Shown here one piece after another: positions 37,964-51,800 of a stretch of 64,000 nt of DNA; the stretch's first letter is position 1, and every line of letters begins with the position of its first letter. Source of the stretch: Enterococcus innesii (GTDB taxonomy: Bacteria > Bacillota > Bacilli > Lactobacillales > Enterococcaceae). The notes under the pieces were generated by a model that made no database searches, was not told where the DNA came from, and saw nothing but the letters and a program-made list of their open reading frames with translations. The stretch covers positions 67,001 to 131,000 of the forward strand of contig JAHHEN010000004.1 in NCBI GenBank assembly GCA_018982785.1, given 5' to 3'. Position numbers and translations under genes: made by a program.

Positions 37964-39655
37964 ATGAATAACAAAGAAATCGTCGCACAAGCCATCCATC
38001 AAGTAGTAAAAGAAGATCTATCGATCGAACAAGTTCAGCAATTACTGGAAAATCCAAAGTCAGCCGACCATGGGGATGTGGCATTCCCAGCCTTCTCGCT
38101 AGCAAAAGTCTATCGGAAAGCGCCGCAGCAAATTGCCGCAGACTTAGCAGAAAAAATCGATCAAGCGTCTTTTGAAAAAATTGAAGTGGTCGGTCCGTAT
38201 TTAAACTTCTTTATGGATAAAAAAGCAATTTCTGCCCATGTCTTAGAGCTGGTTCTCAAAGAAAAAAATCATTTTGGCGATCAAACCATCGGCAATCAGC
38301 AAGCAGTACCGATCGACATGTCTTCACCAAACATTGCCAAACCAATTTCAATGGGGCATTTGCGTTCCACTGTGATTGGTAACTCGATCGGCTTTATTTT
38401 AGAAAAAATCGGTTATCAGCCAATTCGCATCAACCATTTAGGCGACTGGGGCACACAATTTGGGAAATTGATCGTTGCCTATAAAAAATGGGGGTCAGAA
38501 GAAGCGGTCAAAGCGGAACCAATCAACGAACTGTTACGTTTGTATGTTGATTTTCATGAAGCTGCCGAGACAGATAAACAATTAGAAGATGATGCGAGAG
38601 CTTGGTTCAAGAAACTAGAAGATGGTGACCAAGAAGCAATGGATTTGTGGCAATGGTTCCGTGATGAATCATTAAAAGAATTCAATAAAATCTATGATAT
38701 GTTGGAAGTTTCCTTTGATTCATTGAATGGCGAAGCTTTCTATAATGATAAAATGACAGAAGTCGTGGAATTATTAGAAGAAAAACACTTGCTGAAAGAA
38801 GACCAAGGGGCAGAAATCGTTGATTTGGCTGCCTATGACTTAAATCCAGCCTTGATCCGCAAATCCGATGGTGCGACCCTTTACATCACACGGGACATGG
38901 CTGCCGCACTGTACCGCAAACGGACCTACAACTTTGCAAAATCATTGTACGTGGTAGGGAATGAACAAAGTTATCACTTCAAACAATTAAAAGCTGTTTT
39001 GAAGGAAATGGGCTTTGAGTGGGCAGATGATATGACCCACGTACCATTTGGGTTGATCACCAAAGATGGGAAAAAACTGTCTACAAGAAAAGGCAAGATC
39101 GTTCTTTTGGAAGAAGTATTGAATGAAGCGATCGATTCAGCGAAAGAACAAATCACTGAAAAGAACCCAACGCTTGAAAACAAAGAAGAAGTAGCAAAAC
39201 AAGTCGGTGTCGGGGCAGTCGTTTTCCACGATTTGAAAAATGACCGTTTGAATAATTTCGACTTTACGCTAGAAGAAGTCGTCCGTTTTGAAGGAGAGAC
39301 CGGACCATACGTGCAATACTCTCATGCCCGTGCCATGAGCATTCTTGAAAAAGCCAACTTTGATCCTGCTACTGTCAGCAGTCTGGCGTTGGCAGACGCT
39401 GAGAGCTGGGAAGTTATCAAATTGATTCAGCGCTACCCAGAAACGGTCATGCAAGCGGCGGAAAAATATGAACCATCCGTCATTGCCAAACATGCCATTA
39501 AATTGGCACAGGCCTTTAATAAGTATTATGCCAATGTGAAAATCTTGGCTGAGGATGCGGAAAAAGACGCACGTCTGGCTCTGGTTTATGCAGTAACTAC
39601 TTTATTGAAAGAAGATTTACGGTTGCTTGGTTTACATGCACCTGACAAAATGTAA
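37964..39655 (+). CDS. argS: Arginyl-tRNA synthetase
   Basis: The 563-aa class I synthetase charges tRNA-Arg. The HIGH-like motif is in [19 protein letters not shown], and [10 protein letters not shown] replaces KMSKS, as usual for ArgRS. The anticodon-binding DALR-type helices form the C-terminus. ATG 37964 follows AGGAGGG. The frame is open to 37838 within the T-box. Control by the T-box links expression to arginine supply. Confidence 0.96.
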   Translation: MNNKEIVAQAIHQVVKEDLSIEQVQQLLENPKSADHGDVAFPAFSLAKVYRKAPQQIAADLAEKIDQASFEKIEVVGPYLNFFMDKKAISAHVLELVLKEKNHFGDQTIGNQQAVPIDMSSPNIAKPISMGHLRSTVIGNSIGFILEKIGYQPIRINHLGDWGTQFGKLIVAYKKWGSEEAVKAEPINELLRLYVDFHEAAETDKQLEDDARAWFKKLEDGDQEAMDLWQWFRDESLKEFNKIYDMLEVSFDSLNGEAFYNDKMTEVVELLEEKHLLKEDQGAEIVDLAAYDLNPALIRKSDGATLYITRDMAAALYRKRTYNFAKSLYVVGNEQSYHFKQLKAVLKEMGFEWADDMTHVPFGLITKDGKKLSTRKGKIVLLEEVLNEAIDSAKEQITEKNPTLENKEEVAKQVGVGAVVFHDLKNDRLNNFDFTLEEVVRFEGETGPYVQYSHARAMSILEKANFDPATVSSLALADAESWEVIKLIQRYPETVMQAAEKYEPSVIAKHAIKLAQAFNKYYANVKILAEDAEKDARLALVYAVTTLLKEDLRLLGLHAPDKM

Positions 39656-39656
39656 C

Positions 39657-39700
39657 AAAAAAGCTGTGCCTCTTGTTTCGACAAGGGCACAGCTCTTTTT
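39657..39700 (+). terminator. Terminator after argS
   Basis: AGCTGTGCC and GGCACAGCT (extended by CTTG/CAAG) form a stem with T5. Confidence 0.88.
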
Positions 39701-39738
39701 GTAGTGAAAATACAGATAGGGCATATTTGTTCAGTGTT

Positions 39739-40209
39739 TTATAAGACCGCGTGGTTTCTGATAAATTGATAAAATGTTTCGGCGTCTTCGTCGCTGCGGG
39801 AAATCACCGCTACTGTATCAAAACCCGCCAACGAGCATACTTTTTCTGGCATGGTCACTTCATCGATCGCTGCCGAAAGCAAAGGCGCATTGTCCGCAAC
39901 GGTATGGATCAAGGTCATGAATTGCACACGATCTACTTTAGTGACAACGTCTTCGATCATCTGTATCAAGCGCTGCTCTTCTTCTTTTTCATCCTCAGAA
40001 GCTTGCATTCCTTGAAAAATGACAAACTTTGTCTGACCTGACTCATCAGGTACTTTCACGATTTTCAAATCACGAATATCGCGAGAAATGGTCGCTTGCG
40101 TGGCGGAGACTCCTTGGACTTCCAATTGCTGCAATAATTCTTCTTGCGTGCGTACAGTATGTTCAGTAATAATTTGTCTAATAAGTAAATGGCGATCAGC
40201 TTTTCGCAT
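39739..40209 (-). CDS. argR: Arginine repressor ArgR/AhrC
   Basis: The 156-aa protein has an N-terminal winged helix (LIRQIITEHTVRTQEELLQQLEVQGVSATQATISRDIRDL) and a C-terminal oligomerisation and arginine-binding domain with DNAPLLSAAID. It represses or activates arginine genes in response to arginine. AAAGGAG precedes the ATG. It lies beside argS and near argF, so it is the obvious local regulator. Confidence 0.93.
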   Translation of the reverse strand: MRKADRHLLIRQIITEHTVRTQEELLQQLEVQGVSATQATISRDIRDLKIVKVPDESGQTKFVIFQGMQASEDEKEEEQRLIQMIEDVVTKVDRVQFMTLIHTVADNAPLLSAAIDEVTMPEKVCSLAGFDTVAVISRSDEDAETFYQFIRNHAVL

Positions 40210-40348
40210 AGGTAAACTCCTTTAAGCATGATTGATTAAGTCAGCCTTATCATAGCAGATAACACCGAAAAAACCTAGATATAATAAGAAAAGAATTAGA
40301 ACGTTAAAAAAAGCCGGACCACGAATCGTAGTTTTTCATTTGAATCAG

Positions 40349-40377
40349 TTGCATTTCTTTTTTAGCTACTGTATACT
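40349..40377 (+). promoter_or_regulatory. Promoter and structured leader of rpsB
   Basis: TTGCAT (40349-40354), a 17-bp spacer and TATACT (40372-40377) form a promoter. The ~125-nt leader to rpsB begins with the hairpin GCGTGA...TTCACGT and holds further pairings. Long leaders before rpsB-tsf often carry S2 autoregulation. Here that is inferred only. Confidence 0.6.
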
Positions 40378-40509
40378 GTTTAAGGCGTGAGTTTTTCACG
40401 TCAATCCCACATCTTGTTCCATCTGCGAAGCGGTGCTGATCGATTCAGTTCTTCAAAGAGTAAAAGAGCAAGAGAGGAAAACAAAAAACCAAATTGGAGG
40501 AAACACAAC

Positions 40510-41298
40510 ATGGCAGTAATCTCAATGAAACAATTACTAGAAGCCGGCGTACACTTTGGTCACCAAACTCGTCGCTGGAACCCAAAAATGAAGAAATATA
40601 TCTTCACAGAAAGAAACGGCATCTACATCATTGATTTGCAAAAAACAGTGAAATTAGTAGACGCAGCTTACGACTACATGAAAAATGTTGCTGAAGAAGG
40701 CGGCGTTGCATTGTTCGTAGGTACTAAAAAACAAGCACAAGAAGCAATCAAAGAAGAAGCAATCCGTTCAGGTCAATACTATGTTAACCATCGTTGGTTA
40801 GGTGGAACTTTGACAAACTGGGAAACAATCCAAAAACGTGTTGCTCGTTTGAAACAAATCAACAAAATGGAAGAAGATGGTACATTTGCTGTTCTTCCTA
40901 AAAAAGAAGTCGTTGGCTTGAACAAAGAGCGCGAACGTCTTGAAAAATTCTTAGGCGGTATCGCTGATATGCCAAGAATTCCAGATGTAATGTACGTTGT
41001 TGACCCACGTAAAGAACGTATCGCGATCCAAGAAGCACGCAAATTGAATATCCCGATCGTAGCGATGGTCGATACAAACTGTGATCCAGACGAAATCGAT
41101 GTTGTTATCCCATCAAACGATGACGCTATTCGTGCCGTTAAATTGATCACTGCGAAAATGGCAGATGCTTTCATCGAAGGTAACCAAGGCGAAGACCAAG
41201 TAGCAGAAGAAGATTTTGCTGCTGAATCAACAGAAAACGCAACTTCAATCGAAGAAATCGTTGATGTTGTCGAAGGCGACAACGCATCAGCTGAATAA
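40510..41298 (+). CDS. rpsB: 30S ribosomal protein S2
   Basis: The 262-aa protein starts [27 protein letters not shown], the classic S2 signature, and has [12 protein letters not shown] and [16 protein letters not shown]. An acidic C-tail is typical. The ATG at 40510 follows TTGGAGG. The open frame from 40387 runs through the leader and is not coding. Codon bias is strong. Confidence 0.98.
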   Translation: MAVISMKQLLEAGVHFGHQTRRWNPKMKKYIFTERNGIYIIDLQKTVKLVDAAYDYMKNVAEEGGVALFVGTKKQAQEAIKEEAIRSGQYYVNHRWLGGTLTNWETIQKRVARLKQINKMEEDGTFAVLPKKEVVGLNKERERLEKFLGGIADMPRIPDVMYVVDPRKERIAIQEARKLNIPIVAMVDTNCDPDEIDVVIPSNDDAIRAVKLITAKMADAFIEGNQGEDQVAEEDFAAESTENATSIEEIVDVVEGDNASAE

Positions 41299-41308
41299 TA
41301 AATGATGG

Positions 41309-41363
41309 AGCTGTTTCAAAGGCTAGGCGCCAAGCCTCACTCTCCTTTGAAACAGCTTTTTTT
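41309..41363 (+). terminator. Terminator or attenuator between rpsB and tsf
   Basis: AGCTGTTTCAAAGG and CCTTTGAAACAGCT form a perfect 14-bp stem followed by seven T. It is positioned to lower tsf relative to rpsB. Confidence 0.88.
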
Positions 41364-41408
41364 AAAGACAAGCAATCTTGTTTAAAAACATTTAGGAGGA
41401 AACAAAAA

Positions 41409-42290
41409 ATGGCAGAAGTAACAGCTAAATTAGTAAAAGAATTACGCGATATGACTGGTGTAGGAATGATGGACGCAAAACGTGCATTAGTTGAAGTAGA
41501 AGGCGACATCGAAAAAGCCGTAGACTTATTACGTGAAAAAGGTATGGCAAAAGCTGCGAAGAAAAACGACCGTATTGCTGCTGAAGGATTAGCATCTGTA
41601 GCGATCAACGGCAACACAGCAGCAATCGTTGAAGTGAACTCAGAAACTGACTTCGTTTCTAAAAACGAAATGTTCCAAGACTTAGTAAAAGAAATCGCTG
41701 AAGTAATCGCAGCGAACAAACCAGCTGATATGGATGCTGCTTTAAAATTAGAAACTTCTAAAGGCACAATGGATGCTGCGTTGATCGAAGCAACACAAGT
41801 AATCGGAGAAAAAATCAGCTTCCGTCGTTTTGAAGTTGTTGAAAAAGATGACAATGCTGCTTTCGGCGGTTACCTACACATGGGCGGACGTATTGCTGTA
41901 TTGACTGTTCTTGAAGGAACAACTGACGAATCAGTTGCGAAAGATGTTGCGATGCACGTTGCAGCGATCAACCCTCGCTACGTGAACGAAGCACAAATCT
42001 CTCAAGAAGAATTGGATCATGAAAAACAAGTCTTGACAGAACAAGCATTGAACGAAGGCAAACCAGCGAACATCGTTGAAAAAATGGTTGAAGGACGCTT
42101 GAAGAAATTTAAAGCAGAAATCGCTTTGGTTGACCAACCATTCGTTAAAGACCCAGATATGACAGTTGAAAAATATGTTGCATCAAAAGGCGCAACTGTG
42201 AAATCTTTTGTCCGCTTTGAAGTCGGCGAAGGTATCGAAAAACGCGAAGACAACTTCGTTGAAGAAGTAATGAGCCAAGTGAAAAAATAA
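41409..42290 (+). CDS. tsf: Translation elongation factor Ts
   Basis: The 293-aa guanine-exchange factor for EF-Tu has the N-terminal UBA domain ([22 protein letters not shown]), the TDFV core ([11 protein letters not shown]) and the dimerisation domain. The high-use codons match rpsB. AGGAGGAAAC precedes the ATG. Confidence 0.98.
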   Translation: MAEVTAKLVKELRDMTGVGMMDAKRALVEVEGDIEKAVDLLREKGMAKAAKKNDRIAAEGLASVAINGNTAAIVEVNSETDFVSKNEMFQDLVKEIAEVIAANKPADMDAALKLETSKGTMDAALIEATQVIGEKISFRRFEVVEKDDNAAFGGYLHMGGRIAVLTVLEGTTDESVAKDVAMHVAAINPRYVNEAQISQEELDHEKQVLTEQALNEGKPANIVEKMVEGRLKKFKAEIALVDQPFVKDPDMTVEKYVASKGATVKSFVRFEVGEGIEKREDNFVEEVMSQVKK

Positions 42291-42309
42291 TTCTGTTCCT
42301 CGAACAGAT

Positions 42310-42339
42310 GGGAACGCATGGAAGTGCGCTCCCTTTTTT
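42310..42339 (+). terminator. Terminator after tsf
   Basis: GGGA-CGCA pairs with TGCG-TCCC, followed by T6. Confidence 0.8.
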
Positions 42340-42409
42340 AAGCAAAAACGGTTTTTGAAGAAATAGTGTAGATAATTTTCAACGAAAGAGCACCAATATG
42401 CTACAATAG

Positions 42410-43159
<750 letters not shown>

Positions 43160-43160
43160 C

Positions 43161-43718
43161 ATGGCTGACAAAATTTTAACAGAAGCAAAAGACAAAATGA
43201 AAAAAGCAGCAGAAAACTTGCAGCGGGAATTAGGACAAATCCGTGCTGGCCGCGCGAACGCGAGCATCTTAGACCGCGTAATGGTTACTTATTATGGTGT
43301 ACCAACACCCTTGAACCAAATGGCTTCAATTACGATTCCAGAAGCAAGAATTTTGATGATCACACCTTTTGACAAAACAATGATCCAAGAAGTAGAAAAA
43401 GCTATCATGCAAAGTGATGTAGGGATTACACCTGCCAATGATGGAACGGTGATTCGTTTGGTGATTCCTCAATTAACGGAAGAACGTCGTAAAGAATTAG
43501 CAAAAGATGTGAAAAAAGAAGCTGAAAATGCGAAAATCGCCGTCCGTAACATTCGTCGGGATGCCATGGAAGCTTACAAGAAACAAGAAAAAGCTGGCGA
43601 TATCACAGAAGATGATTTGCGAGAATCTGAAAAAGAAGTGCAGACTGCTACAGATAACAGCATCAAAGAAATCGATGCCATCGCAGCTGAAAAAGAACAA
43701 GAATTACTTGAAGTTTAA
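43161..43718 (+). CDS. frr: Ribosome recycling factor
   Basis: The 185-aa protein has the RRF signature [28 protein letters not shown] and a long three-helix bundle with charged repeats. It splits post-termination ribosomes with EF-G. It starts two bases after pyrH. Confidence 0.97.
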   Translation: MADKILTEAKDKMKKAAENLQRELGQIRAGRANASILDRVMVTYYGVPTPLNQMASITIPEARILMITPFDKTMIQEVEKAIMQSDVGITPANDGTVIRLVIPQLTEERRKELAKDVKKEAENAKIAVRNIRRDAMEAYKKQEKAGDITEDDLRESEKEVQTATDNSIKEIDAIAAEKEQELLEV

Positions 43719-43730
43719 AAGGAATGACGA

Positions 43731-43757
43731 AGAGTCGCTTCAGCGGCTCTTTTTTTA
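43731..43757 (+). terminator. Terminator after frr
   Basis: AGAGTCGCT pairs with AGCGGCTCT, then seven T. Confidence 0.85.
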
Positions 43758-43909
43758 TGGGCGAAAGTAGCTCATGTACTTGAATATGACAGCTGTTTTT
43801 TTGTTTTTTCTTAATATAGAAATCTTTTCTTGGTTTTCATAGGCAAGAAATCTGATTATTGTTATAATGTAAAAGATGAATTTCAAGAATTGGAAGAGGA
43901 GCGAATACG

Positions 43910-44710
43910 ATGCTGCGTTTTTTTCCACAAAAAGACAAATATATCAAAGAAGCGGCTGAACATGAATTTGATCCATCACTGCCGATTCCCCAACACATCG
44001 CGATCATTATGGATGGCAACGGCAGATGGGCGCAAAATCGGCGCTTGCCAAGAGTAGCTGGCCACAAAGAAGGCATGGAGACGGTAAAGAAAATCACGAA
44101 ACACGCTTCACACTTAGGTGTGAAGGTATTGACGCTTTATGCATTTTCGACAGAGAATTGGAAACGGCCGAACGAGGAAGTAGACTTTTTGATGCAACTG
44201 CCCGTCGACTTTTTCGACACCTTTGTTCCTGAGCTGATCAAAGAAAATGTTCAAGTCAAAGTGATGGGGTTCACGGATTCTTTACCCGCGCATACACAAG
44301 AAGCGGTCAAGCGAGCGATCGACCAAACCAAAGATAACACCGGGATGATCTTGAATTTTGCTTTAAATTACGGCAGCCGCGCGGAAATTTTGACAGCTGT
44401 CCAAGCACTTTATGAAGAACTTTCAGCTTCCGGCGAAGCCCTACCAGAGCTCACGGAAGACATGCTGGGGACGCATTTGATGACTGGTTTTTTACCAAAC
44501 GCGTTACGTGATCCTGAATTGGTGATTCGAACGAGTGGTGAGGAACGTATCAGTAATTTCTTATTATGGCAGATTGCATACAGCGAGTTATTCTTTACAA
44601 AAGCGCTCTGGCCTGATTTCGATTCTGCGTTATTAGAGGACGCGATTGGGAGCTTTCAACAACGAAACCGGCGTTTTGGCGGTTTGAAAACGAAGGAGGA
44701 AGAAGAGTGA
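43910..44710 (+). CDS. uppS: Undecaprenyl pyrophosphate synthase
   Basis: The 266-aa cis-prenyltransferase has IIMDGNGRWAQNRRLPRVAGHKEG (catalytic Asp), YAFSTENWKRP, and RTSGEERISNFLLWQIAYSE. It makes the C55 lipid carrier for peptidoglycan and wall polymers. GAGGAG precedes the ATG. cdsA overlaps its end. Confidence 0.96.
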   Translation: MLRFFPQKDKYIKEAAEHEFDPSLPIPQHIAIIMDGNGRWAQNRRLPRVAGHKEGMETVKKITKHASHLGVKVLTLYAFSTENWKRPNEEVDFLMQLPVDFFDTFVPELIKENVQVKVMGFTDSLPAHTQEAVKRAIDQTKDNTGMILNFALNYGSRAEILTAVQALYEELSASGEALPELTEDMLGTHLMTGFLPNALRDPELVIRTSGEERISNFLLWQIAYSELFFTKALWPDFDSALLEDAIGSFQQRNRRFGGLKTKEEEE

Positions 44711-45513
44711 GACAACGTGTAATCACTGCGGTCGTCGCATTAGCCTTTTTCCTGCCAATTATTTATATTGGCGGCATTGCCGTCGAATTGCTGGCAGCAG
44801 CAATGGCAGGAATTGGTGTTTATGAATTATTTCGGATGAAAGGATTAGCTATTTTCAGTTTTGAAGGAATTCTTTCAATCCTCGGAGCGGTAATCTTAGT
44901 TTTGCCTCAAGAACGCTGGTTTTTCTTTTTGCCAGAGGGGACAGATAAAAGTGCCTTGTTTTATCTGATCGTTCTTTTGTTACTAGGGATCGCGGTTATT
45001 TCGAAAAATACGTATACCATCGATGAAGCTGGCTTTCCGGTGATCGTTAGCTTATATACCGGTGTCGGGTTTGAACGTTTTTTGACGGCACGGTCAGCAA
45101 CGGATGGCTTAGTCGTTTTAGTTTTCGGTCTCTTTATCGTGTGGGCAACGGATATTGGGGCATACATGGTGGGACGACGTTACGGTCAACGAAAATTATG
45201 GCCGGAGATTTCTCCTAATAAAACCATCGAAGGGGCCCTAGGCGGGATTGCCGCTGCGGTGGTCGTAGCTGGTTTGTATCTATTAGCATTTCCTGGGAAA
45301 GATTATTTTGGACACGGTAGTGCCATGATGATTTTATTGACGGTCCTCTTTTCGATCGCTGGGCAATTCGGTGATTTAGTGGAATCGGCGATCAAACGTC
45401 ATTATGGCGTGAAGGATTCAGGGAATATCCTGCCAGGTCACGGGGGAATCTTAGATCGCTTCGACAGCATGTTGTTTGTGTTTCCAATCATGTATTTATT
45501 TGGCGTCTTTTAG
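44707..45513 (+). CDS. cdsA: Phosphatidate cytidylyltransferase
   Basis: The 268-aa multi-pass membrane enzyme makes CDP-diacylglycerol from phosphatidic acid. The C-terminal signature SAIKRHYGVKDSGNILPGHG, followed by ILDRFDS, holds the conserved acidic residues. The start is GTG 44707, four bases inside uppS, after AAGGAGGAAG. Confidence 0.94.
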   Translation: MRQRVITAVVALAFFLPIIYIGGIAVELLAAAMAGIGVYELFRMKGLAIFSFEGILSILGAVILVLPQERWFFFLPEGTDKSALFYLIVLLLLGIAVISKNTYTIDEAGFPVIVSLYTGVGFERFLTARSATDGLVVLVFGLFIVWATDIGAYMVGRRYGQRKLWPEISPNKTIEGALGGIAAAVVVAGLYLLAFPGKDYFGHGSAMMILLTVLFSIAGQFGDLVESAIKRHYGVKDSGNILPGHGGILDRFDSMLFVFPIMYLFGVF

Positions 45514-45522
45514 AAAATATTT

Positions 45523-45557
45523 AAGAAGTGCAGGCTTGGCTTGCGCTTCTTTTTTAA
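45523..45557 (+). terminator. Terminator after cdsA
   Basis: A GAAG-GCA-GC / GC-TGC-CTTC stem with G-U pairs is followed by T6. Confidence 0.7.
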
Positions 45558-45662
45558 ATTCTTGTTACAACGGGAATGTGAGTTCCTCAACGGGAACCGG
45601 TGTGATAAAATAAGGAAAGGCTGCCCTGAATGAGAGGGATGCTGTGAAAGAGAGGAACGAGC

Positions 45663-46931
45663 ATGAAAACGATACTTGTATTTATCATTATCTTTTCCGT
45701 GGTGGTAGTGATTCACGAATTCGGACACTACTTCTTTGCAAAACGGGCAGGTATTTTAGTAAGAGAGTTTGCCATCGGTATGGGGCCTAAATTGTTCGCG
45801 CATCAAGCGAAAGATGGGACGACCTACACGATTCGGATGCTGCCATTAGGCGGGTATGTCCAAATGGCAGGCTGGGGCGAAGATGAAACCGAATTAACGC
45901 CTGGTATGCCAGTCTCCTTGGTTCAAGATGCAACTGGTAAAGTCATCAAAATCAATACGAGCAAAAAGATCCAATTGCCGCAAGCGATCCCCATGGAAGT
46001 GACCGACTTTGACTTGGAGGAGAAGCTGACGATCACTGGCTTCATCAACGGCAATGAACAAGAAGCAGTTACGTACGCTGTGGATCATGACGCAACGATT
46101 ATTCATGAAGATGGCGTTGAAGTTCGGATCGCACCAAAAGACGTTCAATTCCAGTCCGCAAAGCTTTGGCAACGAATGCTGACGAATTTTGCCGGACCGA
46201 TGAATAACTTTATTTTATCCTTGGTTTTATTCACTGGGTTGGTGTTTGCGCAAGGTGGTGTCGCGAACCAAGATGCAACCATCGTGACAGGAATCGAAGC
46301 AGGAACCCCGGCAGCTGAAGCCGGACTGCAAAATGGCGACGAAATCCTAGCAGTTGAAGGCGTCGATGTTTCCAACTGGTCAGAATTGACGACAGAGATC
46401 CAAAAGTATCCAGATACTCAGATTGCTCTCGAAGTTAAACGAGGAGCAGAAACACTTGATTTGACGGCAACTCCTGCGAGTCAAGAATCTGGGGAGACTA
46501 CGATTGGTTTCTTAGGGATCACGGCTTCGTTAAAAACTGGCATCGGAGACATCTTACTTGGCGGCTTGCAAACGACCATTGACAATTCATTGGTGATTTT
46601 TAGAGCAGTCGGCAACTTGATCGCCCAACCAGATATCAATAAATTGGGTGGACCGGTAGCGATTTTCCAACTGTCTTCTCAAGCCGCATCGCAAGGTGTC
46701 ACAACGGTGATCGCCATGATGGCGATGATTTCCATCAACTTGGGGATCTTTAATTTATTGCCGATTCCTGGATTAGATGGCGGGAAACTGGTTTTAAATA
46801 TTTTAGAAGGTGTGCGAGGCAAGCCAATCAGTCAAGAAAAAGAAGGCATCATTACCCTGATTGGGTTTGGGTTTTTGATGCTGCTGATGGTTCTCGTTAC
46901 CTGGAATGATATCCAACGTTTCTTCTTTTAA
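45663..46931 (+). CDS. eep: Site-2 intramembrane metalloprotease RseP/Eep
   Basis: The 422-aa RseP family zinc protease has HEFGH near residue 18, a PDZ domain (GTPAAEAGLQNGDEILAVEG, about 210-290), and the third metal-ligand motif NLLPIPGLDGGKLV near the C-terminus. E. faecalis Eep, the same length and in the same uppS-cdsA-eep-proS-polC order, processes pheromone-precursor lipoprotein signal peptides and anti-sigma factors. It acts in the membrane. Confidence 0.95.
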   Translation: MKTILVFIIIFSVVVVIHEFGHYFFAKRAGILVREFAIGMGPKLFAHQAKDGTTYTIRMLPLGGYVQMAGWGEDETELTPGMPVSLVQDATGKVIKINTSKKIQLPQAIPMEVTDFDLEEKLTITGFINGNEQEAVTYAVDHDATIIHEDGVEVRIAPKDVQFQSAKLWQRMLTNFAGPMNNFILSLVLFTGLVFAQGGVANQDATIVTGIEAGTPAAEAGLQNGDEILAVEGVDVSNWSELTTEIQKYPDTQIALEVKRGAETLDLTATPASQESGETTIGFLGITASLKTGIGDILLGGLQTTIDNSLVIFRAVGNLIAQPDINKLGGPVAIFQLSSQAASQGVTTVIAMMAMISINLGIFNLLPIPGLDGGKLVLNILEGVRGKPISQEKEGIITLIGFGFLMLLMVLVTWNDIQRFFF

Positions 46932-46976
46932 AAATAAGACGCACAAGCAAATCAATTGTTGATCGGGTGAACATGA

Positions 46977-48710
<1,734 letters not shown>

Positions 48711-48727
48711 ATCGAAACAAATGGTAG

Positions 48728-48758
48728 ATCGAGAAAGGAAATCCTTTCTCGATTTTTT
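48728..48758 (+). terminator. Terminator after proS
   Basis: ATCGAGAAAGGA and TCCTTTCTCGAT form a perfect 12-bp stem with T6. Confidence 0.88.
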
Positions 48759-48818
48759 AATGAAAGTGAAGACAAAAAGAGGTATACTAATGAGTACTGA
48801 GAAAAGGAGGATCTTCAA

Positions 48819-51800
48819 TTGTCAAAAGAAAGAGAGACCTTTGAGATATTATTAGACCAAATTGCAGCTGCCCCAAATCTTCGGCAGCATCCATTGATGC
48901 AGACTGCCCAAATCAGACAAGTAACCGTGCATCGACAATCAAAAGCCTGGACGTTTTATTTCCAATTCGAACGTTTGTTGCCGGTGATGGTGTATCAGTC
49001 CTTTAAACAACATATTGAATTGGCATTTAAAGAGATTGCGGAAGTTCGCATTGTCATTGAAGCTCAAGACGGTTCCTTTGATGAGCAGTTCATTCAAGAA
49101 TACTGGCCATTAGCGTTAGCCAATCAAAATTGCGATCGGCCGTTAGTTCATCAAGTGATCAAAAATCAAATGCCTATGATTCAAGAGAACAAGGTGATTT
49201 TACCCGTCAACAATGATGCGGTCATCACGATTTTGCAGCAACAGTACTTACCGATCATTGAGGAAAATTATGGGACTTTCGGGTTTCAAAAATTTCGGAT
49301 CCTGCCACAGCTAGACAAAGAACAGGCTGAGGCAGCCTTGAAAGAACTTGAAGCACGAAAAGAAGAACAAACGGCAGCCTTCCAATTGCAAGCCGCTGAG
49401 AACTTAATGGCTCACGAGCAACGCAAAAAGAAGTCAAAACAGTCGAATTTGACGGACCAATCGCCTTGGGACGTAATATTCCTGCTGATGAACCTGTGAC
49501 ACCGATGATCAATATCATCGAGGAAGAACGCCGAGTTACGATCCAAGGGTATGTCTTTGATAAAGAAGTCCGCGAATTGCGTTCAAAACGGAAGATTTTG
49601 ATTTTGAAAATCACCGACTATACGTCGTCGTTTAGTGTGAAAAAATTCTCCAACAATGAAAAAGATGAACAAGTCTTTGATGCCATTGCTAAAGGTAGTT
49701 GGGTCAAAGTGCGTGGTAGTGTTCAAGAAGATACCTTTATGCGAGATCTCGTTATGAATGCGCAAGATTTGCTGGAAGTCAAACACGAGGTCCGCAAAGA
49801 TTATGCACCTGAAGGCGAAAAACGGGTCGAACTTCACCTGCATTCCAATATGAGTACGATGGATGCAACCAACAATGTGGCAGACTTTGTCGCTCAAGCT
49901 GGCAAGTGGGGTCATAAGGCGATTGCGATCACCGATCATGGTGGAGCACAAGGGTTTCCTGATGCCCATCACGCCGGAGAAAAAGCCGGGGTAAAAATTC
50001 TTTACGGTGTGGAAGCCAATATCGTGGATGACGGGGTAGCGGTTGCCTATAATCCGCAGCCTGTCCCACTGACTGATGCCACGTATATCGTGTTTGACGT
50101 GGAGACCACCGGATTGTCTGCAGTGTACGACACCATCATTGAATTGGCCGCTGTGCGGATGCATAAAGGCAACGTGGAAGGTTCCTTTGATGAATTCATC
50201 GATCCTGGCCATCCTTTATCACGAACGACCGTAGAATTGACGGGAATTACCGATGAAATGGTTCGGGGGTCAAAATCGGAAGAAGAAGTCTTACGTTTGT
50301 TCCGTGAGTTTTCTGAAGGAGCCATTCTAGTTGCCCACAATGCGTCATTTGATATGGGCTTCTTAAATACCAGTTATCGAAAATACGGTATTCCAGAAGC
50401 AGAAAATCCCGTCATCGATACATTGGAACTCGCTCGTTATTTGTATCCAGAGTTTAAGCGATTCGGTTTAGGTGTCCTTTCCAAAAAATTCGGCGTTAGT
50501 TTGGAGCAACATCACCGAGCGATCTACGATGCCGAGGCAACCGGTCATTTAGCGTGGATCTTTGTCAAAGAAGCGATGGAAAAACATGACATGCTACTGC
50601 ACGAAGATTTGAACCGACACGTGGGGGTGAGAACTCCTATAAAGCAGCTCGGCCTTTCCATGCCACGATCTTAGCCCGAACACAGGCGGGATTGAAGAAT
50701 TTATTCAAGCTGATCTCGATGTCGAATGTGAAGTACTTCCATGATAAAGTTCCGCGGATCCCGCGCTCAGAATTGGTGAAATTGCGGGAAGGATTGTTAG
50801 TCGGAACCGCTTGTGATAAAGGAGAAGTCTTTGTCGCAATGATGCAAAAAGGGGTCGATGCAGCGCGGGAACTTGCCAAGTTTTATGACTACATCGAAGT
50901 CATGCCCAAAGCAGTTTATGCTCATCTTCTGGAAACGGAACTCGTGAAAAGTGAAAAAGATCTAGAAGACATCATTCGGAATCTGGTAAAGATGGGGGAA
51001 GAGTTAGGGAAAATCGTTGTTGCTACTGGGAATGCCCACTACCTGAACGAAGAAGATGCCATTTATCGTAAGGTCTTGATCAATTCGATGGGGGCGCCAA
51101 TCCCTTGAATCGACATAGTTTACCGGATGTACATTTCCGAACAACCGATGAGATGCTGACCGCTTTTCAGTTTTTAGGTCCAGAAGTAGCGAAAGAAATT
51201 GTAGTGACGAACCCGAATAAAATCGCTGATCTCTGTGAAAAAGTCATTCCGGTAAAAGATGATTTGTATACACCAAAGATTCCCGGATCTGAACAAGAGA
51301 TCACCGACTTGAGTTACAACCGTGCCAAAGAGCTATACGGTGATCCATTACCAGAAATTGTGGAAAAACGTTTGAAAAAAGAGCTTGATTCGATCATTGG
51401 GAATGGGTTTTCCGTGATCTATTTGATCTCACAAAAACTGGTTCATAAAAGCAATGAAGACGGCTACTTAGTAGGGTCGCGGGGATCAGTCGGTTCTAGT
51501 TTTGTCGCAACGATGACTGGGATCACTGAGGTCAATCCATTAGCCCCTCATTATTATTGTCCCGATTGCCAGTATTCTGAGTTTTATGAAGACGGCTCGT
51601 ATGGTTCTGGTTATGATATGCCAGAGAAAAAATGTCCAAAATGCGGCACCCGTCTGAACAAAGATGGCCATGATATTCCTTTTGAAACCTTCCTTGGTTT
51701 CCATGGCGATAAAGTCCCCGATATCGATTTGAACTTTTCAGGGGAGTATCAGCCAGAAGCCCATAACTATACGAAAGTGCTCTTCGGTGAAGAGTATGTC

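Noticed and set aside
41171-41854. 227-aa minus-strand frame across rpsB and tsf
   Set aside because: Long shadow ORF typical of codon-biased ribosomal genes; crosses a terminator.
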